DNA of 64,000 bases, from positions 1-64,000 of the forward strand of contig CAJNCW010000005.1 in assembly GCA_905221345.1 (NCBI GenBank), read 5' to 3'. Both the position numbers and the translations under genes were made by a program. The notes beneath the pieces were generated by a model. It did not search any database and had not been told where the DNA came from. It saw only the letters and a program-made list of their open reading frames with translations. Of this stretch, positions 56,552 to 64,000 are shown in pieces; the first letter of the stretch is position 1, and every line of letters begins with the position of its first letter. Origin of the DNA: a bacterium (GTDB lineage: Bacteria; Bacillota; Bacilli; Lactobacillales; Streptococcaceae).

Positions 56552-58856
56552 ATTGTTGCAATACTTTTCGTGGTTTGGTTCCCTCAGCTGGACCGATAAC
56601 ACCTGCCATTTCGAGTTCTTCCATCAGGCGGGTCGCACGGTTGAATCCAACCGACAAACGACGCTGAATCATAGAAGCACTAGCTTTCTGCGTCTCGATA
56701 ACCAAAGCCTTGGCTTCCTTAAAGAGCGGATCGCCACCAGCTTCGCCATCAGAGAAATCTCCTTCATTTTCAGAAACCTCACCTGGGTCAAAACTCTCAT
56801 CATAGTCCGCATCAGCCTGAGCCTTGATGAAGTTTACGATGCGTTCGACATCATCATCCGAGATAAAGGATCCTTGCAGACGGACTGGGTGATTTTCATC
56901 GATTGGTTTAAAGAGCATATCTCCTCGACCAAGCAGTTTTTCAGCTCCATTTTCATCCAAGATAGTTCGTGAATCTGTACCTGATGAAACTGCAAAAGCC
57001 ACACGAGATGGGACATTGGCCTTGATAAGACCAGAGATAACATCAACCGATGGGCGTTGCGTTGCAAGAATCATGTGAATCCCTGCAGCACGCGCCTTCT
57101 GTCCGAGACGAATGATGGCATCTTCCACTTCCTTGCTAGCCACCATCATGAGGTCTGCCAACTCGTCTACAATGACAACAATCAAAGGAAGCGGTACTTG
57201 TTTGTACTCAGATTGGCTATTAAATTCCTCGACCTTAGCATTGTAGCCAGCGATATTTCGTACTCCAACCTTAGCAAAGAGTTCGTAACGATTTTCCATC
57301 TCATCCACAACCTTTTGCAGAGCCTTGCTAGCCTTGCGTGGATTGGTCACAACTGGAATCAAGAGGTGAGGAATGTCGTTGTAAACGGATAACTCAACCA
57401 TCTTTGGATCCACCATCATAAACTTGACCTGGTCGGGTCTTGCCTTCATAAGAATGCTCGCGATAATACCGTTAACTGCGACTGACTTCCCTGATCCCGT
57501 CGAACCTGCAACAAGTAGGTGGGGCATCTTGGAAAGATCAAAGGTGCGAGCCGTTCCATTGACCGCCTTCCCTAGAGGAATTTCGAGGAGATTTTCTGGT
57601 TTAGTCTGAGACTGTTCCCAGAGTTCGCGGAAGGAAACGGTCGCAATCTCAGAGTTGGGTACTTCAATTCCGACTAAGGATTTACCAGGGATCGGAGCCT
57701 CAATCCGAACATCCTTGGCCGCCAGAGCAAGCGCTAAGTCGTCTGCCAGATTGGAAATGCGGTTAACCCGTACACCGACTGCAGGCTTGACTTCATACTT
57801 GGTTACTGAAGGTCCAATTTCAGCTCGTTCAACCGTCACCTTGATACCAAAGCTGGCAAAGGTTTCTTCTAGGATTTTGATATTTTCTCGAACAATCTTC
57901 TTTTCCTTGGACTGATCTTTGGGTTTATCTGGCGCAAAGAGTTGCAAGCTTGGTAGCTTGTATTCAAGGGCTTCCTTGGCAGAAAAATCAACCTGCACCT
58001 CTTCATCCTCAAAGTCTTCTTCCACATCTGGAACGTCAAAGTCAGCTTGAGGGAGGATAATCTCGGGTTCATTCCATTCCTTTTCAGGAATTGGCGGAAG
58101 GTCATAGTCTGGAACTTCTGATAAGATTTCTCCCGTTTCAGGATCTACGGGAGGAAGCGGGAGTGCATCCCGTTCTTCTTGTTCTCTCTTGATTCTGGCT
58201 ACTTCTTCAGCTTCTTGACGAGCCTTCTCTTCTTCTCTCTTGATGAAGCGTTCCTGTTTTCTCTGTTCCTGTTTTTCCATGAAGGATCTGAACTGGGCTC
58301 CAATAAAGGCTGCAACGTCATAAATAGACAAAGGACTAATCAAGAGTGCCCCAACTAGAATCAAGAGAACTCCAATAAAGTACGATCCGATATTGGAGAA
58401 AAGAAAGGCTATGGGGATATAAAGTCCAACACCAAGCAGGCCTCCACCAGCGAAGCTAGTCACCCGGATACCAGTCAGATCCGTCATAACTTGAGCCAAG
58501 GTTCCTTTTAAAACTGACTGCTCCAAGCCATATTTCCATACCAAGTAGGCCTCAAAAATCAAGAGCAAGCCAGCGAAGATACAGAGAAATCCTGACAGAA
58601 GTCCCTCTTGCTTGCGTATCCATTTAAAAAGAAAAAGATAGATGAGGAGGCCACCTATAGCCACATAAGCTAAACTTCCGACTAACAGTCGAATGAGATT
58701 GTAAAGAGTGATACCAGCTGCACCGAGTTTGAGGGCTGCAAAGATTAATAATAAGGCAATCCCTAAGGAAATCAACATCCTCTGGATAGCCTGTTTTCTT
58801 TCGAGTTCTGCTTTAGACGGTCTTCGTCTTGTTTTACTAGTATTCTTGTTTGCCAT
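56550..58856 (-). CDS. ftsK: DNA translocase FtsK/SpoIIIE
   Basis: This 768-residue chromosome-segregation ATPase acts at the division site. Four or five N-terminal membrane spans (about 28-185) are followed by a charged linker, the motor domain with [18 protein letters not shown] and the Walker [12 protein letters not shown], and a C-terminal winged-helix gamma domain ([20 protein letters not shown]). It is full family length. The next gene upstream is the YobI-type NTPase. Confidence 0.96.
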   Translation of the reverse strand: MANKNTSKTRRRPSKAELERKQAIQRMLISLGIALLLIFAALKLGAAGITLYNLIRLLVGSLAYVAIGGLLIYLFLFKWIRKQEGLLSGFLCIFAGLLLIFEAYLVWKYGLEQSVLKGTLAQVMTDLTGIRVTSFAGGGLLGVGLYIPIAFLFSNIGSYFIGVLLILVGALLISPLSIYDVAAFIGAQFRSFMEKQEQRKQERFIKREEEKARQEAEEVARIKREQEERDALPLPPVDPETGEILSEVPDYDLPPIPEKEWNEPEIILPQADFDVPDVEEDFEDEEVQVDFSAKEALEYKLPSLQLFAPDKPKDQSKEKKIVRENIKILEETFASFGIKVTVERAEIGPSVTKYEVKPAVGVRVNRISNLADDLALALAAKDVRIEAPIPGKSLVGIEVPNSEIATVSFRELWEQSQTKPENLLEIPLGKAVNGTARTFDLSKMPHLLVAGSTGSGKSVAVNGIIASILMKARPDQVKFMMVDPKMVELSVYNDIPHLLIPVVTNPRKASKALQKVVDEMENRYELFAKVGVRNIAGYNAKVEEFNSQSEYKQVPLPLIVVIVDELADLMMVASKEVEDAIIRLGQKARAAGIHMILATQRPSVDVISGLIKANVPSRVAFAVSSGTDSRTILDENGAEKLLGRGDMLFKPIDENHPVRLQGSFISDDDVERIVNFIKAQADADYDESFDPGEVSENEGDFSDGEAGGDPLFKEAKALVIETQKASASMIQRRLSVGFNRATRLMEELEMAGVIGPAEGTKPRKVLQQ

Positions 58857-58894
58857 TCTTCTATTATATCATATTTTAGAAACTTCTAGAGAAA

Positions 58895-58930
58895 TCAAAA
58901 AAGACTGCCCACTTTTGTGTTCAGTCATTT
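58895..58930 (-). terminator. Terminator, copy 1 of duplicated pair
   Basis: On the minus strand GACTG and CAGTC flank AACACAAAAGTGGG, then TTTTTT. It matches 63251-63288 except for three substitutions and a 2-bp gap. Confidence 0.75.
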
Positions 58931-58941
58931 GAATGTGATAA

Positions 58942-61900
58942 CTATTGCTTTTCTTCTGCTTCATCACTATATTCAATCTGCTTCTTTCTTAATCCATAAA
59001 GCTTTAATACAGAATTTTCATGTTTTGATTTATTAGAAATCAACTTCCTTTTCTTTAAGTAGTCAAGAAGTTTTTCGTTAAATTTAGAATACGACACTTT
59101 CGCTTCCTGATTACCATTTCCACCATTATCTTCATTTTGATTTAATTTGTCCAAGGCAACTTCCCATTCAGTGTAGATATCATAATCTATTTGTTCCTTC
59201 AAGATTTGCATAATATCCGGTAATTCTAATAAATCTAAATAATCACCTAGCAAAATAAGCTTATCTACTTCTATTTGACTTTCCGAATCAGAAATTAATT
59301 TTTCAAAAAGTTCTTTCTTATGTTCAAGTAAAACATCATTCGCATTTAGGATAGATTCATACAATGGAATGCTAATTTCATTTTCATCTAATTCTATAAA
59401 TTCTCTTATATATTTTTTGACAAGATTCTGAATTTTACTTTGAACTTCATTTTCTGCATTCTCATATGTATTTTTGTTTAATAAATCTTTAAAATGAACC
59501 TGATTAAAATGATTATCCAAAAGAAACATTCTTATTTTTGTAATATCTTCCATTTCAAGGTAGTACTTATCTATTAGTTCTTGCAATTGTTTTTCATCAC
59601 GAATATCCTTTTCATCATTTAAATAATCTTTAATATTATTCCAAATAAAATTAGCTAAGGAACTTGGATATTCTTTCCGGAAGAATTCAAGATTTAGTCT
59701 ATTAAATTCAATTAGTCTGTCATCTGTTAATCTTTCCAACTCAGATTCATTCATACCCATTTCACTAAATTTTTCATAATAACTATCTCCAATAACATTA
59801 AGAACGTTTTTTCTAATATTTTTTTGTAAGTCCTTTGATTGTATTATATATTCTTCAAACTTTCTTTGTATTTCCTCATTAAACCTCAAATAAATTTCTT
59901 TATCCAACTCAAAATTAGGATTCAGATTAATAAAATCTACCAAAAAATTATCAACTTCCTTATTTTGACCGAAATATTCTAAAATAATTTCAGTATTTAC
60001 TTCTGCCTTTTTAGTTTGAACAAAATTTTGTACTAGTATTTCTCTATTTTCATTCGAAAGAGCATTGAACTTACCTTGTGTAAAAGTGATATAAAAATCT
60101 GGGACACTAGCAATAATTTTATCTGCTAATGTACTTTTTTTGATAATTTCATCATTATCTAGGTCATCAGATTCATCACTTCCTAACTTTTCTTGAGGTA
60201 ATTGATAATTAAATACAACATTATTATTCAATAATTGTTCAATATACTCAGGTTTATCACGCATCTCTCCCTCTGATAAAGTAACATACATTAAAATATA
60301 CTTCAGGAATTCTTCATCAGAAGATTGACAATAATCTAGTAAAGGTTTTAATCCATTTTGACTAGTCATGATTTCATAATTTTTATGTTTTACATCTGAT
60401 AGCTCTGTGCCCATATCCGAATGCTGTTCCATGAAAAATAGTACATTAGACTCACAAATTTCATATAATCTATTCTGATAGATATAATTTAGCAGATTTT
60501 TCTCATATCCTTGATAAATGAATGTAAAATCCTTGATCTTTAAATTTATATTTGAAAGATTTGCATTAAATTGTCCATAATTGTAGTCATTAGTATTAAG
60601 TAGAATTTCTTGTCTCATCTCTAGGTATTTAGCTAGCTGTTCTTTTGTTTCTTTTGTACAATCACTCAAATCAACTAAATTCATTAATGATAATATTAGT
60701 TTTCTTTTATCAACATAAACATATCCACTAGATTCTTGTTTAACATATCTAATGAAAAGTTCTGAGTTGTAATACATCCATTTTTCAAAAAATAACCTAA
60801 GATCACTTTTTGTATAAAACGATGTATTTTTTTCATCCAAAATAAATAATTCGTTATAAAAATCCAGCAAAAATTCCAAAATATTATCTTGGTGAAAGAT
60901 TAATTTCAACTTCTCATTATGTTCATTTGCATATAACAGAAATCTAAATAAATCATAATTTAACACATTACTACTTTTATAATTTTTTAATTCTAAATAA
61001 TTAAAGATTTCATCAAAATTTTTTAGAGAAATATTATGTTTATTCTGTCTGCCAGAAATTACATTTCTTAAATATTCTTTTTCTTCTACCGTTATCGTAT
61101 TCGCATAGAAATGAGTCAAATAATCTTGATAACTCTCATCAATATAAGCATTTCTAATTAGGAAAGAAATTATTGAGGATTGAGGATTCTTTCTTATTTC
61201 TTTGGTAAAATCACTTTTAAAATCATCAATATCTGTAGCATATTGGTAAACATCTGATAATCTATAACTATCTAGTTTCTCAAGCTCATCATTTATTTTC
61301 TTAATTTCTTCTTTTAATTTTTCTATTATTTTTTTATTTTTTGTATTGTTTAAACGCACCTGAAATTCTGGAGATTTTTTTTCAGGAAATATTGAATCAA
61401 GACTTACTTCTTGACCACCATTATTATAATAAGCAGAGTAAAAATTATCAAAAACAATAATTGTATTTTCTTCATTCAATAAGTCATTAATAAACTCTAA
61501 ATATGATGGAAATTGTGATTGAGACTTCCCATTTACTTTAATTACTTCTTTTCCGTTTGGGATTTTTAAAATAGATCCATATAATTCAAGCTCATCGTTT
61601 AATTGTTCTTCCTCTGCCTTCTCTATCTTTTTCTCCAATTCTTTTATCTTACTATTTAATTCCTCCCTACGATTTTTTAATATTATTTCTTTTGAGTTCA
61701 ACAATTCATATAAATATCCTTGATTTCTTTGCAAAAGTGAAAAATCTTTAGGGAAAATATTCTTATAGACTACCATTGAAAAAATTTTCTCACGCTCTAA
61801 CGGTAACTTACTTAATGTTTCTTTATAAGTCAGATACTCATTACAAATATTATTGATTAATCTCATATCGTCAAGATATAAAGAAATATTAAATAAAAAC

Positions 61901-62895
61901 GTCTTGTCTAAACTATCGTATTCCCACATTTCTGTCAGCATTTTTTTTAATATGTCATGAGAATTAGAAGCGGTTACGACAGGAACTATAGGAATAATAA
62001 AATCAAAAAATTTAGTTCTTTCTTGTGATTCAAACAAATCATCCTTTACAAGATAGAAAAATACTAGTTTACGTTTGTGATTTGCCTTTCGATTTCTATT
62101 GATAATTATATTTAATTCCTTCAATTTTTCAAAAATTCTAGAGTCATTAAAACGTTCAATATCTTCAAATACTATGACATTTGCTCCTGATTGCTTGAAT
62201 AGATAAAGGACATCGTCTAAGTATCGATCAAAATAGGATACTTTAGAATTATCATTTGAAAAAATTTCGATATCAGTTTCAATTTTTTCTGCTTTTAAGG
62301 ATAGTTTTTTGATAAAACCAAAATCTTTTTGTAGCTTCAGTAAAAAATAAAATCCACATACAATTAAAACAAATAAAATTACTAGTATAAGAAGGGAAAT
62401 AATAGGTTTCGTAGTCCAAGATAACCAAGAAAAATCCTGAATCAATCCATTCCATGAAGAAATATTTAGTGAGTATAAGGATAATAATAATACTAAACCT
62501 ACATAGACCGAAATATTAAAAGGTTTAATCTGCGATTCTGCATCAAGAGTTTTAAAAATTGATTTTCTTATTTGATTAGGATTAATTTGATGAAGTAATT
62601 GATTGATTATCTTTCCTTCTATGGTATTAATTTGACGATTATTTAGCCCATTTTTTTCACTACCTATTGTTTCATCATACTGCCCTAAAGATATATGGAG
62701 GAATGTTTTATCAGTATATTTACTCTCAAAGCTCTCAACAACACTACTTTTCCCCGCTCCATAATTCCCAGTAATAGCTACGTTGGTTACTTCCGAATTT
62801 TTGTCAATCGCAAACTGAAGTGCTTCTAGTGTTACTGGCTTTATTTCAACATCTTTATTTGAAGTAAGTGCTCGAAATTGATATTCTTTTTCCAT
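58942..62895 (-). CDS. YobI-type membrane P-loop NTPase
   Basis: This large 1317-residue protein is AT-rich compared with its neighbours. The N-terminus has a P-loop (GNYGAGKSS, about 43-51). Two membrane spans (about 129-143 and 163-187) are inserted before the Walker B (VIVFEDIERF, about 240-249), a layout like KAP/YobI NTPases. A coiled coil lies near 410-450. The rest, about 850 residues, is helical, rich in Asn/Glu/Leu and unassigned. ATG 62895 has GGGAGAG before it; TGATATAAT is at 62932-62940 on the minus strand. KAP/YobI-like NTPases are suspected in phage defence; that is inference here. Confidence 0.8.
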   Translation of the reverse strand: MEKEYQFRALTSNKDVEIKPVTLEALQFAIDKNSEVTNVAITGNYGAGKSSVVESFESKYTDKTFLHISLGQYDETIGSEKNGLNNRQINTIEGKIINQLLHQINPNQIRKSIFKTLDAESQIKPFNISVYVGLVLLLSLYSLNISSWNGLIQDFSWLSWTTKPIISLLILVILFVLIVCGFYFLLKLQKDFGFIKKLSLKAEKIETDIEIFSNDNSKVSYFDRYLDDVLYLFKQSGANVIVFEDIERFNDSRIFEKLKELNIIINRNRKANHKRKLVFFYLVKDDLFESQERTKFFDFIIPIVPVVTASNSHDILKKMLTEMWEYDSLDKTFLFNISLYLDDMRLINNICNEYLTYKETLSKLPLEREKIFSMVVYKNIFPKDFSLLQRNQGYLYELLNSKEIILKNRREELNSKIKELEKKIEKAEEEQLNDELELYGSILKIPNGKEVIKVNGKSQSQFPSYLEFINDLLNEENTIIVFDNFYSAYYNNGGQEVSLDSIFPEKKSPEFQVRLNNTKNKKIIEKLKEEIKKINDELEKLDSYRLSDVYQYATDIDDFKSDFTKEIRKNPQSSIISFLIRNAYIDESYQDYLTHFYANTITVEEKEYLRNVISGRQNKHNISLKNFDEIFNYLELKNYKSSNVLNYDLFRFLLYANEHNEKLKLIFHQDNILEFLLDFYNELFILDEKNTSFYTKSDLRLFFEKWMYYNSELFIRYVKQESSGYVYVDKRKLILSLMNLVDLSDCTKETKEQLAKYLEMRQEILLNTNDYNYGQFNANLSNINLKIKDFTFIYQGYEKNLLNYIYQNRLYEICESNVLFFMEQHSDMGTELSDVKHKNYEIMTSQNGLKPLLDYCQSSDEEFLKYILMYVTLSEGEMRDKPEYIEQLLNNNVVFNYQLPQEKLGSDESDDLDNDEIIKKSTLADKIIASVPDFYITFTQGKFNALSNENREILVQNFVQTKKAEVNTEIILEYFGQNKEVDNFLVDFINLNPNFELDKEIYLRFNEEIQRKFEEYIIQSKDLQKNIRKNVLNVIGDSYYEKFSEMGMNESELERLTDDRLIEFNRLNLEFFRKEYPSSLANFIWNNIKDYLNDEKDIRDEKQLQELIDKYYLEMEDITKIRMFLLDNHFNQVHFKDLLNKNTYENAENEVQSKIQNLVKKYIREFIELDENEISIPLYESILNANDVLLEHKKELFEKLISDSESQIEVDKLILLGDYLDLLELPDIMQILKEQIDYDIYTEWEVALDKLNQNEDNGGNGNQEAKVSYSKFNEKLLDYLKKRKLISNKSKHENSVLKLYGLRKKQIEYSDEAEEKQ

Positions 62896-63008
62896 TAACT
62901 TTTCTCTCCCTCTAGTAATTCTTTAACTATTATTATATCAATTATTTATTGAGATATAAAGCTTTTAGTTACTTCTCGTCTCCTACCTAAATCAGCTATA
63001 AAATTGGT

Positions 63009-63125
63009 TCATTTAGAATCGGGAAAAATCTCCTCCACCATGCTGACATGGGTCGCTTGTAACTCTTCATTTAGAATATTTTGACTACGGAACTTTTCAT
63101 TCTCTAGTTTCTTTTCTAGAATCAT
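63009..63125 (-). CDS. Possible 38-residue ORF or gene remnant
   Basis: ATG 63125 encodes MILEKKLENEKFRSQNILNE and 18 more residues, mostly charged helix, ending with TGA at 63009. GGAGG lies rather far (15 nt) upstream. It may be a remnant of an older gene in the 410-bp gap (62896-63306). The rest of this gap holds only the NTPase promoter and the fruA terminator. Confidence 0.3.
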   Translation of the reverse strand: MILEKKLENEKFRSQNILNEELQATHVSMVEEIFPDSK

Positions 63126-63250
63126 TCAAGACACTTTTCACCTCCATGGTATTTATACAAATTTTTGCATTCTATCGTTTAAATGAAGAGTGAAAATCTC
63201 TACACTCTACTTCTATATCACTTCAAAGCCCATTCTCCCTAACTCCATTA

Positions 63251-63288
63251 TCAAAAAAATGACTACCCACTTTCGTGTTTAGTCATTT
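63251..63288 (-). terminator. fruA terminator, copy 2 of duplicated pair
   Basis: On the minus strand AATGACTA and TAGTCATT flank a 14-nt loop, then TTTTTTG. It lies 19 bp past the fruA stop and is nearly the same sequence as 58895-58930. Confidence 0.8.
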
Positions 63289-63306
63289 TGGTATATGAAT
63301 TCTTTT

Positions 63307-64000
63307 TTATGCTTGTGGTTTGCGTAGGTAACCATAAACCACACCACTTACAATTGCGCCAACCAAGACAAAGGCAAGGTAAAGAAGGGCATTTGAAGTA
63401 AGGGCGATGACGAAGATTCCTCCGTGTGGCGCCATGAGTTTGATACCAGCAAGACCAACGAGTCCGCCTGCCACCGCAGAACCAAGGATGAAGCTTGGGA
63501 TCGCACGAGCTGGGTCAGCGGCACCAAATGGAATCGCTCCCTCGGTGATAAATGACAAGCCCATGATGATGTTTGTCAAACCAGAGTTGCGTTCTTCTTT
63601 GGTAAATTTATCTTTGAAAAGAAGAGTTGCGACGAAGATGGCAAGTGGTGGCACCATTCCTCCAGCCATAACTGCTGCCATAGCTACTGAACCACCTGAA
63701 GAAACAGTTGCTGCAAGCGTTCCTGTACCAAAGACATAAGCGGCTTTGTTGACTGGTCCACCCATGTCGACAGCCATCATTCCACCAAGAACGATACCAA
63801 GAAGGACAGCTGAACCTCCTCCAAGACCGCCTAGGAAGTCATTCATAGCAGTGTTGATTGCTGCCATTGGGATGTTAACAGCCAGCATGACAAATCCAGT
63901 CAAGATTGTTCCAAAAAGTGGCAAGAGAAGGATAGACTTAGCACCTTCAAGTGAACGAGGAACTTTAACGTATTTCTTGATGGCAAGAACTAAAGCACCT
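63307..64000 (-). CDS. fruA: PTS fructose transporter, IIC end (partial)
   Basis: This is the C-terminal ~230 residues of the fructose PTS permease; the IIA, IIB and early IIC parts lie beyond 64000. The frame is open to the edge. Membrane spans and motifs GGPVNKAAYVFGTGTL, AEGAIPFGAADPAR-like TEGAIPFGAADPARAIP and MAPHGGIFV fit the fructose IIC family. In pneumococcus fruA lies directly beside ftsK; here the NTPase gene intervenes. Confidence 0.93.
   Translation of the reverse strand, partial: GALVLAIKKYVKVPRSLEGAKSILLLPLFGTILTGFVMLAVNIPMAAINTAMNDFLGGLGGGSAVLLGIVLGGMMAVDMGGPVNKAAYVFGTGTLAATVSSGGSVAMAAVMAGGMVPPLAIFVATLLFKDKFTKEERNSGLTNIIMGLSFITEGAIPFGAADPARAIPSFILGSAVAGGLVGLAGIKLMAPHGGIFVIALTSNALLYLAFVLVGAIVSGVVYGYLRKPQA

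Overview
The window looks like chromosomal DNA of a mitis-group Streptococcus (S. mitis / S. oralis / S. pneumoniae relatives). The signs are moderate-to-low GC, Shine-Dalgarno sites of the AAGGAG type, many extended -10 (TGnTATAAT) promoters, and gene blocks with pneumococcal-style order (tmk-holB-yabA-rsmI, proBAC, lysR-lspA-rluD, rplU-prp-rpmA, rplS-crcB-crcB-chorismate mutase-flavodoxin-pde2-rpmE2, pyrR-pyrB-carA-carB, fruA-ftsK). The blocks are joined differently from pneumococcus. This is inference from gene content; no search was run.

Layout. 1-4457: 5' part of a giant serine-rich-repeat (SRR) adhesin on the minus strand, running off the left edge. 4838-13252: minus-strand housekeeping operons (rRNA methylation and replication; proline synthesis; regulator-lspA-rluD). 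13433-14600: rplU-prp-rpmA with an L21-type leader. 14637-20132: a DUF1275 membrane protein, an oxidoreductase plus DEAD-box helicase pair, DUF1934, an HD phosphohydrolase and a HAD phosphatase. 20189-23666: tRNA-Arg, rplS, a fluoride-channel pair, chorismate mutase, flavodoxin, the c-di-AMP/pApA phosphodiesterase pde2 and rpmE2.

23648-30434 is a 6.8-kb integrated mobilizable element inserted exactly at the 3' end of rpmE2 and bounded by 22-bp direct repeats. It carries a tyrosine integrase, an XRE repressor with three matching operators, an excisionase-like HTH protein, a short RepA_N-like protein, an Spx-like protein without the CXXC motif, a rolling-circle Rep, a MOBV relaxase with a pMV158-type oriT, hairpin-rich origin-like regions and a probable small RNA.

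30547-38509: an Nramp transporter and the PyrR-controlled pyrR-pyrB-carA-carB operon, with an odd 427-bp repeat-containing gap between carA and carB. 38510-46820: nth, yceD, a small helical protein, an ABC-F ribosome-protection-type ATPase with an attenuator-like leader and a three-codon uORF, htpX/lemA, rsmG, and uraA behind another PyrR leader and a set of three palindromic repeats. 46947-56505: EamA transporter, serine hydrolase, cppA, aquaglyceroporin, an ATP-grasp and two-esterase cluster, thiI and its cysteine desulfurase, and a small anchored protein. 56550-64000: ftsK, an AT-rich 1317-residue YobI-type P-loop NTPase inserted between duplicated terminators, and the 3' part of fruA running off the right edge.

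The strongest candidates for new biology are the rpmE2 element (operators, arm sites, oriT, structured regions, small RNA, Spx-like gene), the YobI-type NTPase island, the ABC-F attenuator, the covarying palindrome array before uraA and the carA-carB repeats.
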